Shown here one piece after another: positions 12,153 through 27,000 of a stretch of 64,000 bases of DNA; positions within the stretch are counted from its first letter, which is position 1, and the number at the start of each line of letters is the position of its first letter. The stretch is from Tomocerus qinae. Its lineage: Eukaryota > Arthropoda > Collembola > Entomobryomorpha > Tomoceridae. The position numbers were made by a program, and so were the translations under genes. Where the stretch lies: assembly GCA_020055645.1 (NCBI GenBank), contig CM034546.1, forward strand, positions 72,478,001 to 72,542,000, in the 5' to 3' direction. The notes beneath the pieces were generated by a model. The model did no database searches. It was not told where the DNA came from and saw nothing but the letters and a program-made list of their open reading frames with translations.

Positions 12153-15100
12153 TAATACTGAAGAAAAAGGACTTTTAATCAAAAAATGGTAAAAACCGAA
12201 AAAACATCACGCTTCGCGAGAAAATGTTGCTGGCTAATATTTTTTGCTGTGTCTCCTTGATCAAAAAGATGCCTGAGTAACAGTGTTTATCAATATCCAT
12301 GTAATTTACGGCTTCACCGGCATGAAGCATCTGGAAATAATTCACGGCATACCGATTTTATACTCTGAGACTAAGCCACACACGGCTGATATCTTGTTAA
12401 TGCAAGAAGTGGACGAAATATTAAACTATTCAGTAATTTTTGGGATTTGAATTACTGACCACAATTTTTTGGATATTATCCAAATAAATTCCTTTTTCGT
12501 TAAAAATAAGCTTACCATTTCGGACAAAATTCATCAAGGTTTTATAGTGGTTTGTGTATTAGATTATTTGGATTTATTATGTCCATTTTTAATCCTGTGA
12601 TTATCTTACGCCATTATACGTATCATAAGATTTAGATATTGATATTTTTTGATTTATTAGAAACCTATAGGCACGTTTATTGAGTTTTTAAGGTGTATGT
12701 TATTACTGTCCAACCCCAATGCCTACATAAAATTATTTCTTCCTATGTCGCAGGTATATAACTATCTATGCCATGGATGATGCGGCTTTTGGTTGCAACG
12801 CACTTGCGCGTATACAATTCATATTTCATAAAATAAGGAAGTCAAATATGAGTGAACATTAGCTTATTTCGAAATTAAACAATGTTAACATGGCTAATTA
12901 TTCAGCAATAGTATTGGGGGAAGATGCATGGGGAAATTTTACTTTGATATTAGCTTCAAAACCCTTACTTTTCCAAATGTACATTATAGTGGTAAATTTC
13001 TTATCGAAAAAATTGGTTTTCAATTATGACATGACCATGCGTCACGCACAGTAAATAAATTATGCTTGGATTATTTATCAATCAAATTTCCTTCTCCCTA
13101 GTACATTGTACATTATAACTCCTATTTAAAAAATTAACGATTATTTTCTTCATTTTTTAAAATGCCAGTTTCAAAATTTATGATGCATTCTAAAATATTA
13201 AATATTTCGTTGAAGTTTCTATGGATGACAATATTACAATGGTTGGCTTAATTACTTTAAATTGATGGATTTTATTTGGAAGATGCATGGCAACTTTTTG
13301 TTGCAAGCCGCTTCCGAATGTCTGAGTAAATTAAACGGAGTATTGATGGAATACATGGTTATACATTTGTTAATGCAAAAATATTTACCTGGCATGCTGA
13401 AGTTTTCTTCAGACGGATTAAAAATCCAAATGGTGTCAAGTATTTAAAATGACTTCTTTTGAATGCAAAATATCACTTGAATAAGATTTTCTCAGTTGGA
13501 GAAACTGAACTGGGTTTAACCAAGAGGATACTTATGCTTTTATACACTTTTGGACTTTATTTATAGATAAATATTTTATGCATAAATTCGAGTGGAAAAA
13601 ACAGATCCTAGCTACTACTTCCAGTAAATGTGATAACCCATTGGACACTATCTATAATGACGCAGAAAAGTAAAAACGTGTGAACTACTTTTAAAACAAT
13701 AAATGATTAAATAGTAGCTTTGTCCTTAAACAAATAGAGCAGGTATTTGGTACTTACTTGAATTAATTCTGACTTGACTTAGGTAGTCAAAAGTAAATTA
13801 AAAATCTCTATATTATAAGCACAGAAGAGATAGAAAGCAATAAATTTACCAATCTATATACCTAGGCATATTATATTATACTAGTGAACCCAGCTAAGGG
13901 GCGAACCTGGCACTCAAGAGAAATTAAGCAGGCCAGAAGGCCACCCATCACAGTAATAAAAACAATTCCGGATCAAATGGAAAAATTTCTAAACCAAAAT
14001 AATAATTGTATTTCGTATAGTGTCCAATACAGGGAATAATAAAAATTTTTCTCTATTTTTAATAAACACTACAGAATGTTCCCCTTTAAAATCAGAAAAA
14101 TATGATTCCGGGATTTTGGAAAACGGATTGTCTTCTTTAGCTAATTATTTCTAATCAATCACCAATAATCATCTTATATTCTGATGTTATAATAATATGA
14201 AGCAACTCATTTCGTTGGTTTAGAGGGAGGGGGCATGCGTATTTTGCTTTCGTGCTTTCAAGGAACGTGCATATATTACGTTTATAGTTGAAGGGAGGAG
14301 GCGATGTCCAAAAGAGTTACAGCTAGCACTTGCGCTACACTTGGGAGAGGGGGTTTTACGTTACACGTAATAATATATGAAGGTATCTTAGGCTCTTCTA
14401 CCAAGACATAGATAGTCAGGTATTAGTGCGATTATATTATAGAATTCGGTATAATATGTATGTCTGGTAGGGAGAGCCTAAATACGCAAGCGCTTATGCT
14501 ATGAATATTACATGAAACAATGAACTACACTCTGTGTTAACATATTTCAAATAGCATGTATAGATTTCGAAATTAAAGCAAATATTTTTACACGGAAATC
14601 TTTTGGAAATGAATAGTAGCGCTGGTAGCCTAGTAATAAATAATAATAAAGATGATCTATAAATAATATTACAATGCCATTTTTATATTGGACATTAATC
14701 GTGACTATTGTATTGTAGTACTTAGTATTTAAATGAGCAAATTTTTTTGTTTTAGCTCATTTACTACTTAATTACATAATAATATTATCAATAATATTTT
14801 CAACAAGCAAAACAGTAGTAATAACTTTTTCTCCTTTTTGCCAATAAAAATCAGACCTCTATACAAAGGTAACGCCAATCAGTGCTTTTAAGTATTAGTC
14901 GGAATTAATCTTTAATTGGTGTAAATGAGGTGTAATTTTATTATGTTTATTGAGTTTCTCATCAATTTCTAATCCGATATTTGTATTCGTTGGTCGAATA
15001 AAATATACCCACGTCAATATTTTGCACAAGTCTTAATTGCCTATTCTATGCTGTGTCTGCGGCTCTGACCTTCAACTTAAGAAGCACTCATTGACGCGTC

Positions 15101-17411
15101 AGCATCATAGAAGTTGTAAGATTGCAATTTCAGTTCAACATTAGCAATAAATTCATTAACTGATTAATCCTTACAAGTAAACTAATGCAAATAATTCGTT
15201 GTTCAGTGGATTGTATAAAGATAGAAGTTTATTTATGGTCTCCTTTTTCTACTATTGGCGTCACATTATATCATACTTTTCCTCAGTTATCACCGCAACT
15301 TCGGGAATCCTGACGTTGGTTTATTTTAATTGCATGAAAACCAAATAAAAGGGTTATAGGAAGGCAGAAACTCATAAACAAAATATAATTAAAAATATTT
15401 ACTCAGTTGATGTTAACTTTACAATTAATGTGAGGCTTCTGTCATTAAACATTTTATGTGTTGAAAATTTCTCATAGATAACATGAGAATAGCCGTGAAC
15501 ACTGATCTACTAATATACTCCTATATATTATTTTCTTATTAGTCACTCGTATAAATAATGGTATAGCAAGTAGCAAAATTATTTTGTTAGTTGAAGAAAA
15601 ATCTTGGCAAACTCCAGATATTTCAATATTATAGTTTATAGATTTTCAACATTCTTACACTTAGGTCAAATAATTCATTTCGAACCTGTATTGAATCAGA
15701 TTGGGCTAGTTTTTCGCTGATTCATGGTGTCCTGCAATGAACCAGGGAAAAACGAAATATAACAAAACGCATTTCCAAGCAACATAGCCCACAGTACCAT
15801 AAAATAATAGTAAATATAAATGGTGCAGAATTATTTATCTCCCTATTAAAACGAATGTATGGCTAATACAAATTTTAAACGTTTGAGTTCATAATTATTT
15901 CCAATATAACAAATTATAATTGAGAATGATATAGCTATACGCATCAAGAGAACATAATATTATTCAGGTCCAAATAATGTACCAAGAATCAAAATAGTGC
16001 TTATAATAGATTAAAGAGAATCAATAGAGTTGCTTTCAAACAGCTTTGATAATTATTCGACATGGCCTTCTCTTGTAATAAGGTAAGAATGTTGGAAAAC
16101 CATAAAGTAGTTTCAGTATTGCGTGCATTGTTACAACTAACTACAATTAATATGAATCCTGTATTTGTAACAATAATAGTGAATACGGAAAAGTCTATAC
16201 TACAGAAATCTGACACATAAGCTTACATAATAGAATAGAAGTTGGTTAATGGTAATAGTATACTAAGTAAAGGAGATATTTGAACTACAACGAAAAACAA
16301 TATCCCATAAGTACCTAATAAATAGCTTTACCTTGTAATTCAAACCATATCACAACTTTGAACTTGAACCATAAAAATATATCTACCAGGTTTCAGAAGA
16401 GTTGTTTTATGTTTTACCTGTCTATTAAGAGCTTTATTACCTAAGTTCCTAACCATATCAACTGGAAATACCCATAGACCAGTGAACTACATTAGTAAGG
16501 TCTGCTTCATAGGTTTACACTACTAAAATGTTTTATTATTTCAGAGTCGACATCAATGCTTTTGCATCACCAAGAATTTCCACAGTTGTAAATAACTAAA
16601 TACATAGCAGTCGTGTTATAAACGCATTTATATGTGATCCGTGTGAAATAGTAAAATATTCAATCTCAACCCAAGTTTTATACATGCTGACATTAAAGAC
16701 ACGGAAAGGCTAAAGGTTTGCGGTAATTATGATTCAATTGTATTCAATTGTTTCAATAAAATAATAAATTTAGCCTTAGTAGCCAAACGCTTCTGTATTA
16801 TTTGTATAAATCTAAGGCACTATGGTATGGAGAGTTAAAACATAAAAGGACGTTATTTATATGCGTCCTAGATTTCCGATACTCTAGTCTGAAATAAATA
16901 AAAATGGTTATCTTTATAACACAACTAGTTCCACTCTAGTGACTTTCCCCAAGCCTGAGAATTTGAATGTAAAAATATTCCGATCCTTTGTTATTTAAGG
17001 TAGCATAGCATTTTGTACATTTTCCTGTTTAAATCAAAGTAAACCATAATTATTACATAATTACTATGCTTCCACTTTCCAGTGACAGAAATTTATGCCA
17101 GACAAAATAAACTGTGAAGATTGAATTTAGTTTTTATTTTTATTGCACAATAGTAAACATTTACCACACCATAAACACTATATTATAACATTTATAGGAA
17201 TAGGAACGTATAATTTGTAATAGCAAACTAACTACACATATATTTTATGTTGATAGGTAGGAAGGTACATATTATTATTTAGGTAACACATTGATATCTT
17301 CATCACACATGACACAGGAATATTTTATTATGGAATTGGAACATTTTGAGAAATCATTCGGTCCAACAACCAAAATTCATTACACTAGAGTTTGAAGTCT
17401 TACTCGTAACA
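12153..17411. other. Gene-poor region upstream of the PKS and downstream of the acidic repeat gene
   Basis: Only short chance frames are present on both strands. It must contain the promoter and any unseen first exon of the minus-strand PKS, and perhaps the end of the 3' UTR of the gene that stops at 18074. A stretch near 12310-12385 resembles the end of the MITE at 33052-33636 (shared ACGGCAT...TTTATACTCT). A short open piece near 13340-13447 looks protein-like in one frame, but a stop cuts it and I do not recognise it. Confidence 0.5.
13881..13970 (-). repeat. Dispersed repeat copy 1 (possible Helitron-type 3' end)
   Basis: The sequence starting CTAGTGAACCCAGCTAAGG at 13881 matches, in inverted orientation, the segment 56664-56744, with about 49 of the first 54 bases the same. 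Read on the minus strand both copies end ...GGGTTCACTAG followed by T. A CTAG end before T resembles the Helitron 3' end rule. The upstream hairpin is weak (CCAG/CTGG in this copy), so the family call is tentative. Confidence 0.55.
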
Positions 17412-17530
17412 TGAACAAAATCCATTGAAAAATATTATCTTACCTCCTATAAACAAAATTCATTGAAAAACATTATCTTACCTTCTATAAACAAAATTCA
17501 TTGAAAAATATTATCTTACCTTCTATAAAA
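17412..17530. repeat. 40-bp tandem repeat, three copies
   Basis: Three near-identical copies of a unit containing ACAAAATTCATTGAAAAA and TATTATCTTACCTTCTAT. The array lies beyond the stop of the acidic repeat gene, perhaps in its 3' UTR. Confidence 0.8.
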
Positions 17531-18073
17531 ATCAAAAGAACATTATAAACTACATACTGACCTCTAACATTTAAAATAAACTACAATTAGCACATTTATA
17601 AGATTTGTCACAAACATTTTCTTACACATCTAAAGATTGATATAGCTTTATAGTTGACACGAAACCACATTTAATTTTTCAGAATCACATAACACATAAC
17701 TACTCTTCGATCAAAAAACATTTCGATAAGTATGAAGAATCAAAATCATACTAAGACAAAAAGGTTATTCGAAAAAGCTAAGAAACTCTAATATGAAAGC
17801 TAAGATTGAATATTCTGAAGTACAAAAACTGTAATTCTTCGTGCTGCTTAAAACTGCTTAAAAGGTGATTACTTTTAAACGCTTAAAATCATAGTAGTGG
17901 GAAATCCTCCCCAAGCCTTCCCTTCCGTTAAAATAAAAATACCATGTAATAATCTTTACAAATCTATTGATCTTATAGTAAACATCTAAATACACATAAA
18001 AAGTTAGAGTACTGATTTTTTGGCTGATATTTCTCTAGTAAGATCTTTCTGGAATTTTGATCATCCTGGGAGC

Positions 18074-21000
18074 TCAAGGACCAGCATCTTCCTCCTCGTC
18101 CTCCTAGACAAATAAAATAGAATTAATGAAGGTAAGCAAAATTGGTAATTATTATTAAACTCAGCAAATAATTTAATAAATAAACAAGGATATACCTCAG
18201 TTTCCTTCACTGCATGAGCTCCAGATCCAGATGCTTCATCATTGACCTTGGCACTATTGCCATCAGGGATCTGTAAAAGTAGATTATTATATAGATAATT
18301 TGTACCATCTACAATACTCATAATATTTTATTTACAATCCAAAATAGTAAAATAACGCTTATAAATATAGTTAAAAGTAAAAATATAAATATCATTTACA
18401 GAAATTAACGTAAGTATATTAAATATTATGTAGCTGGCTGTCTGTTAAATTTTTACTCACCGAGTTAGCAGAGTTAGTCATCGTATTCTCACTCGAATCG
18501 TTTTGATCGTCATAAGAATTATTACACACTGGTTGATTTAAATAGGTAGGACCATTTAGATAATTGATTTTAGCAGTATTAGACAGATGTGGAAGTAAAT
18601 CAAGACTAGTATTATAGAGGCAGTAGATCAACAATTTTTTATTACCTAATGGACCTTCATTCTGGATATTCTCTTGATGGGGTTTATTTTGAGTAAACCA
18701 TCTGCAAGTATTAAGGAGTTGTTCCACCGTGTCGGGTGGGAGTGGATGGTCTTGGACAATAAGAGCGGATTCAGCTCTAACAGAGTTACCGATGCTTGTG
18801 ACTTGAACCGGAAGAGGTATGAGTGCCTTATTTTGGAGGTTGGAGTTAGGCGGTGCAAGGGTGATTTTCAACTTTTCTTCAGGCCCCTCTCCTAAGATAA
18901 CGGAGGTCCGCATCATTGAAGGATGGTCCATTTGAACACAAGGAGTTCCCATTGTACTGATTTCTTGATTAGGAATCGTGGCCACATAATAAAATTGAAC
19001 GCTTTCAGGACTTGTATTTTTGTCCATTATTTTCATTCCAATGGATTCGGAACTTACGAGTCGTAATTTTCCAGGTGTTCCGGTATTTTCATCCTTGGGC
19101 TCCATCGTAGCTTCTGCCACGGCATACAAAACGACAAAATCGTTTTCCAATTGTGGTTTTTCGTGGTTCATTGACTGGTAGTCTTCATTTGTGACGAAAT
19201 TTATAACTTCAGGTTTTATTGCACACGAGAATGATGTCCCGGGACAAATAAAATTAACATTTGACGTATAATCATGGTGTACGATTCTTTTAATAAGGGT
19301 ATCCGACAATGTAGGGCTTGAAAGGTCAGTTGAGGAAGAACAACTTTTTGTTTCGTTGGTGTCCTTATCTTCCGATGATGGACAACGAGAATTCAAAGAT
19401 GGTTGACTGACTTCACAGCTGTTTGAGGTTCCATAAGAGATTTTCTTTTCGGAGCCCATTTTCTCGAGGCTGCTACAACTTTCCACGCTGCTATAACTTT
19501 TCGATGTCGATGCTTTTGATGACGATGATTGGCAATTATTTTTGGGAAAGATTTCCAAGGTAGATGGCATCGAGACAGTCTCAATCTCCGGATAATAACC
19601 ATTCACAACATTCGTTCTCGAGGAATTAAGTGTCATCAGGGCGAGTTCACTCCTCCTTCTTAAAGGTTCTAGGCGACTGGCACGCTTGTAGCGGTTTTCT
19701 CTGCTGACTAACGTGCTGAAGTAACTGGAAAAATCAAAATTATAAGCCGCACGATTATTTTTTTCTAGTTCGGCTTCCTTAGGTGGATTATTACTATGCA
19801 GGTTGCTTCTATCACCGGATAATGAAACATCAGACCCCTCTTTAGTCTCTTTTTGCTGCTGTCCCTCCGATCTTGAATCTCTGTGTATATTTTGCAACAA
19901 TAATGCTCTCCTTTCAGCCCTCTGTCTTTCTCGATTCAGTCGCGCAAGATAATTCCTAAGGAAACCAGAGAGAAGTCAAATCTATAAATTAAATTTTCCT
20001 GGGAAGGATCGCAGGTTTTATCTCTATTAAGCGTTATAATATTAAAGTACCTTGAAGTTTCAGGCACGTGGTCTTCCACTGCTTCTTCCTCCACATCCGT
20101 CGTGGGAGTATCGACCATCTTTAATGGTTCAGGAACATCGTTAGGGTTATGAGTAACAACTGCATTACTATCCAGCATATTTAGGGACACCTCAATACAA
20201 TCCCTAAGTTCGGGTAAATGTTCGATTCCTTCGATTCCTTGGTTTTCTAAAATGTCAAATGTAGGAAAGAGTCTGGATTTTGCCCACGTTTCGGTAACTT
20301 CATTAATGATTGAATTGATATTCCATTTTTTTCTTGAAGGCCCCTTTGCCATTTGATCATCTGTTTTGAAAACTTCTCTATTTTCAGAAGAGCTGTCTTC
20401 TTGTAAAATTGCTTTTAATCCTTCAATGATTTGTTCTGAATCTTCATTTTCCCCTTCTTCTTCGGCCAATTCAGCTAACGATAATGCAACTTCTACTTCA
20501 GTCATTTCTTCATATCTTGGTTTCTCTACACCTTCGGTTATCAATTGACTTTCCATAGCATTTTCATTCGTTTCAGGTGGTTCCATATCAGGAGAAATGT
20601 CTGCATCTCGACTAACAATAATTATAATATTATCGGATATAAATTCATCCGTTGTGTCAACAGCCATTTCAGAATTATGTCTCTCCGAACTCTCGATCTG
20701 TTTTGATTTCAAATCCTGCTCTAAAATTTCGGGAAAATTTTCACTTCCTAATTCTGGGAGGATGCGATTATTCCCTTGTGGAATTTTATTGTTACTTCCG
20801 CTTAAATGATTTACTATTCCAGTAGTTTCTTCCATGATTTTTTTCTTGTCGACCACTGGGTGATATCCCTGCTGGGCATAGAACAACTTATTTAATTTAG
20901 TGTCTCTAATTTTCTTTTTTGACTTTTCTTTCTCACAAGATTCATTCCCAATTAGTACTTGGCGTGCATTCTTAACTACATAAATTCCGTTTGTTTCCGC

Positions 21001-24000
21001 TGCCTCGGTTTCCTTGGGATTTTTCTCTATGAATAGGGCAGACTTATTAAACTCATCTACATTAGTGATTTCATCATTGATACTTACGTTTTTCTGAGAG
21101 AATGAAAAGTTGGCTCCTCCACGAGTATTTTCTGAAATGTTAGCACCGGTTTCGATTTCTACACTTTGGTGATTGTCGGTTAATGATTTGTCTTCCACCG
21201 TCGGCTTTGTTTTATCCGCAGTATTCGCTTCGTCAGGCTGATTTTGGTGATACGCATCGTTCAGTTTTGATAATCCTGCATCGCCAGCTTCAAAAAATTC
21301 TTTATTTTCCAATTCTGAACGAACTAAAGTTTGACTATGTACAAATTCATGCACGTCGTCCAAATTAGTCTCTTCCGAAATCGGTTTTCCGATCAGAGCT
21401 TTCAATTGAAATAAGTATAAATCGTCATCCGAATCAGAGTCCTCCTCATTTGGTTGTATATCATCGCCAATATCTCCAGTTGGTTCCTCAACTGTATTCC
21501 CTTCTTCATTGATAGTTTCAGGTACTATTTTTGAATCTACACCTTCAGAACTGCTTTCATTTTCCTTCAAATGGCTATCTGAAATATTTGAACTACCTCC
21601 GCTTTCAGAACTCCTTTCAGATTCGTCACACACACGAGAGACACTTTCCAGATATTCTAATTCATCAGGTTGAATGAAATAAACATTTCCGTTTCTAAAT
21701 ATGCATCTCATATCGTCAGTAGGATAGTAATGGAAGGTATCGTCCTCGGCTTCATCGTTCGTTGTTGTCGCATATTGATTGATTTCTGCAAAACCTGGAT
21801 TGCCAGTAGCATTAAATTCTTCATTTTCCATTCGTTCAAATGCGGCGTTCCATTCCCAATCTTCAATGGAACTTTCTTCCTCTACACATCTGCTACTGCT
21901 TGGCATGTTGTTTTCTAATTCTGAACAAGCAGAAGATCCTTGGTTTGTACTTTCACCTGAACCTTCGTCAGTAATTTCAACAGTTTCTCCGAGATTAAAA
22001 TCATTTCCTGAAAATATTTCACCGTTCTCCAAATTAATATCATCGGTAACTCTTTCAACAACTGCATTTTCCAAATATTTTTGTTGATCTTCAGTTTCCA
22101 GATTTTCAGTTTCATTTCCAACCATTTTTAAATTTGTTTCCGAAGAACTTTTTACCAAATCTGTTTCAAAATATTCATCTGTTTCCAAATATATACTTCT
22201 AATTGACAATTGGTCACTTTCATCTGGTATTTCGTTTCTAGTATCTACAATATCTTCGGTATCAAAATCTTTTTCGGACGTCATTTCGCCTTCTTTAAAG
22301 TCAATATCACTTTTCTTCGTTTCCAAAGAATCATTTGGCACCTTTGTTTCAGTAGAGACCTTTGTTTCGAAATTATCAGCAGACTCTTGATAATTGTTGG
22401 AAACCTCCTCTCTGGTATCAACAGTTTCTACGGCATACAAATCTTTTTCGGAAGATATTTCGCCCTCCTTCAAGGAAATATCACTTTCCTCCGTTTCCAA
22501 AGAATCATTTGGCAATTTTGTTTCAGAAACGACATTTGTTTCGAAATTATCAGCAAACTCTTTATAATTTTCGGAAACCTCCTCTCTGGTATCAACAGCT
22601 TCTACGGCATCAAAATCTTTTTCGGGAGATATTTCGCCCTCCTTCAAGGAAATATCACTTTCCTCCGTTTCCAAAGAATCATTTGGCAATTTTGTTTCAG
22701 AAACGAAATTAGTTTCGAAATTATCAGCAAACGCTTGATAATTGTTGGAAACCTCCTCTCTGGTATCAACAGTTTCTACGGCATACAAATCTTTTTCGGA
22801 AGATATTTCGCCCTCCTTAAAGGACATATCACTTTCCTCCGTTTCCAAAGAATCATTTGGCAATTTTGTTTCAGAAACGACATTTGTTTCGAAATTATCA
22901 GCAAACTCTTTATAATTTTCGGAAACCTCCTCTCTGGTATCAACAGCTTCTACGGCATCAAAATCTTTTTCGGGAGATATTTCGCCCTCCTTCAAGGACA
23001 TATCACTTTCCTCCGCTTCCAAAGAACCATTTGGCAATTTTGTTTCGAAAATATCCACAGACTCTCGGTAATTATCGGAAATCTCTCTGCTTTTAACAGT
23101 ATCTTGAACAAGGAAATCTTTTTCGGATGTCATTTCGTCTTCATTAAAGTCAATATCACTTTTCTCCGTTTCCAGAGTAGCATTTTGCAATTTGGTTTTG
23201 AAAATATCCGCAGACTCTTGATAATTTTCGGAAACCTCCTCTCTTGTATCAACAGTTTCTACGGCATCAAAATCTTTTTCGGAAAATATGTCGCCCTCCT
23301 TCAAGGACATATCTCTTTCCTCCGTTTCCAAAGAACCATTTGACAATTTTGTTTCAGAAGCGACCTTTGTTTCGAATTTATCCGCAGACTCTTGAAAATT
23401 TTCGAAAGCCGCTTCTCTGATTTCAACAGTTTGTCCGGCGCCAAAAACTGTATCGGACACTATTTCGCCCTCCTTCAAGGACATATAACTTTCCTCCGTT
23501 TCCAAAGAACCATTTGGCAATTTTGTTTCGAAAACATTCACAGACTCTCGGTAATTATCGGAAATCTCTCTGCTTTTTACAGTATCTTGAGAATGAAAAT
23601 CTTTTTCGCATGTTCTTTCGTTTTCCTTTAAGTCAATATCACTTTTCTCCGTTTCCGAAGAACCATTTTGCAATTTTGTTTCCGAATTTGTTTCGAAAAT
23701 ATCCGCAGACTCTTGATAATTTTCGGAAACCTCCTTTCTGGTTTCAATGGTTTCTCTGGCATCAATATCTTTATCGGACGTCATTTCGCCTTTATCATAG
23801 ATAGTATCACATACATCGGGGTTTACTCCCGTTTCCAAAGAATCATTTGGCAATTTCGTTTCGAAAGTTTCCTTTGTATCGAAATTATCCGCAGGCTCTT
23901 GATAATTTTCAGAAACCTCCTCTCTAGTTTTAACAGTATCTTTGGCATCAAAATAATTTTCGGATGTTATTTTGTCTTCCTTAAAGTCAATATCACATTC

Positions 24001-27000
24001 ATCGGTGTTTACGCCCGTTTCTAACGATTCATTTGACCATTTTGTTTCAGAAGCAACATTTTTTCCCAAATTTCCAACAGACTTTTGATAATTTTCGGAA
24101 ACCACCTCTCGAATATCAACAACTTCTCCGGTATCAAAATCTTTTTCGGGAGATATTTCGGCTTCATTCAAAGACATATCACTTTCCTCCGTTTCCAAAT
24201 GACCATTTGACAATTTTGTTTCAGAAACCACATTTGTTTCCGAATTCCCAGCAGGCAGTTTATCATTTTCTGAAACGACCTCTCCAGTTTCAACAGTTTC
24301 TCCGCCACAAAAATCTTTTCCGGACGGTATTTGGCCTTCCTTTAAAAACATGTCACTTTCTTCAGTTTCCAAATGACCATTTGACAATTTTGTTTCAGAA
24401 ACGACATTTGCTTCCGAATTCCCAGCAGGCAGTTTATCATTTTCGGAAACGACCTCTCCAGTTTCAACATTTTCTCCGCCACAAAAATCTTTTCCGGACG
24501 GTATTTGGTCTTCCTTTAAAAACATGTCACTTTCCTCCGTTTCCAAATGACCATTTGACAATTTTATTTCAGAAACATTTGTTTCCGAATTCCCAGCAGG
24601 AAGTTTATTATTTTCGGAAACGACTTCTCCAGTTTCAACAGTTTCTCCGCCACAAAAAACTTTCCCGGACTGTATTTGGCCTTCGTTTAAAAACATGTCA
24701 CTTTCTTCCGTTTCCAAATGACCATTTGACAATTTTGTTTCAGAAATGACCTTTGTTTCCCAATTCCTGACAGAATTTTGATAATTTTCGGAAACTTTTC
24801 CTCTGGTTTCATCAGTTTCTCCGGTATCAAAATTTTTTTCTGACGTTATTCCGCCTTCATTCAAGCCAATATCAATATCATCCGTTTCCAAATAACCATT
24901 TGACAATTTTGTTTTAGAAGCTACTTTTGTTTCTAAATTGTCAATAGACACTTGATAACTTTCGGAAGCCTCTTCTCTGTTTCCAACAGTTTCTCCAGCA
25001 TCAAAACCTTTTTCGGGCGTTATTTCGTCTTCCTTACAGTCAGTATCACTTTCATCGAGGTTTACGGCCGAAGTACTATTAGCCAATTTTATTTCATCAA
25101 CGACATTTGTTTCCAAATTCCCAGCAGGCAGTTGATAATTTTCGAAAACCTTATCTCTGGTTTCAACAGTTTCTCCGGCATCAAAAACTTTTTGGGACAT
25201 TATTTCGTCTTCCTTAAAGTCAGTATCACATGCATCAAGGTTTACGCCCGTTTTCAAAGCACTGTTAGGCAATTTTGTTTCAGAAACGACCTTAGTTTCA
25301 GAATTTCCAACAGACTTATGACAATTTTTGGAAACCTCCTCCCTGGTTTTATCAGTTTCTTCGACACCCAAATCTTCTTTGGAGGTTATTCCATCTCCCT
25401 TCAAATCAATGCCTTTTTCACCGTGTTTTAAATCCGTTTCTAAACCCCTGTTTGGTAACTTTGTTGTAGAAACGACCTTTGTTTCCGAATTTCCTGCACA
25501 CTTTTGACGATTTTGGAAAACCTCCTCCCTGGTTTTGAAAGTTTCTTTGATGTCGAAATCATTTTCAGATAATATTTCTCCGTCTTCCAGACCATCTATA
25601 TACTTATCAGCAGCTGTAATTTTAATTGATTTTGATTTCATCAAGTCTTTCGGTATTGAAGCTCCATGAATATTTAAATTATTTATTTCCGAATTATTCG
25701 TCAGCATTTCTGTCACAGACGATCTTACTATCCAAACTGAATCATCATCTTCTCCATCTAAAGTATCCTCGCGGGTGTCACCAATATCTTCGAGATCCTC
25801 TTGTGTTTCAGACAATATTTCGCCCTCTTCCATATCAGTATCAGCTTCATCGATGTTTAAATTATTTTCGGAGGGACTACTGGGCAACTGTGTTCCAAAA
25901 TCTGTATATATTGAAACTTGATCTCCTTCGGAAAATTCTTCAATATTTTCTTCCCAGTCCTCTTGAGCTTCAATGGAAAATATTTCGCCGTCTTCCAAAT
26001 TAAAATTAATTTCATCGACTTCTAAATCCGCTTCTGAAAGATTCTTTGGCACATATCTTTTTAAATCTATGTCAGCTGAAAATTGGCAATTTTCATCTGA
26101 AATTTGTTCACTGGTAGTGGTAACAGTATCATCATCTGAATTGAAATCTCTTTCGGATAATACTTCGCCTTCCTCCAAATCAAAATCAGTCATTTGTCCA
26201 TCAATAAATCCGCTTTTCTTTAGCTTTGATTCAGCCCCTGCTGTTATTGTTTGAATCTCAATTAGGTCAGTTTTTAATTTCGTTTCAGAATAATTCATGA
26301 CATTCTTTGTTTTTAACATGTCATCCGGGACATTTTCTTTGACGTTCAGTTTTTCATTTACAGGAATAAATGAACATGTTGGGGTAGCTAGATATGCCAT
26401 ACCAGCAAGAGCATTTTCAGATGTAACTTGAGAAATTTCTTCGAAATCTTCTTGTATGCTGGACGATATTTCTTCTTCAAAATCAGTGTCAACAATTTCA
26501 TCATTTCCTCCTTCCGTTACTGTTACATTTTCTACTTCTGTAATTGCTACTTCACTTTCTCCTTCCGTTACTCCAACTTCATTTTCTCTCTCCGTTACTA
26601 CAATTCTATTTTTTCTCTCCGTAACTGCCACTGCCTTTTCTCCTTCCGTTACTCCAATTTCATTTTCTCCTTCCGTTACTGTCACTTCATTTTCTCCTTC
26701 CGTTACTGTCACTTCATTTTGTACTTTCGATACTCCAACTTCATTTTCTCTCTCCGTTACTACAATTTCACTTTCTCTCTCCGTTACTACAATTTCATTT
26801 TCTCTCTCCGTTACTACAATTTCATTTTCTCCTTCCCTTACTATTATTTCATTTTCTCCTCCCATTACTGCCACTTCATTTTCTCCTCCCATTCCTACAA
26901 CTTCATTTTCTCCTTCCGTTACTGTCCCTTCATTTTCTCCTTCCGTTACTGTCCCTTCATTTTCTTCTTTCGTTACTCCAACTTCACTTTCCCTCTCCGT

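Noticed and set aside
13262-13447. Short protein-like ORF (ends SSDGLKIQMVSSI; another frame reads WHAEVFFRRIKNPNG)
   Set aside because: The protein-like stretch is in a different frame and is cut by a stop upstream; no family recognised and no splice context.
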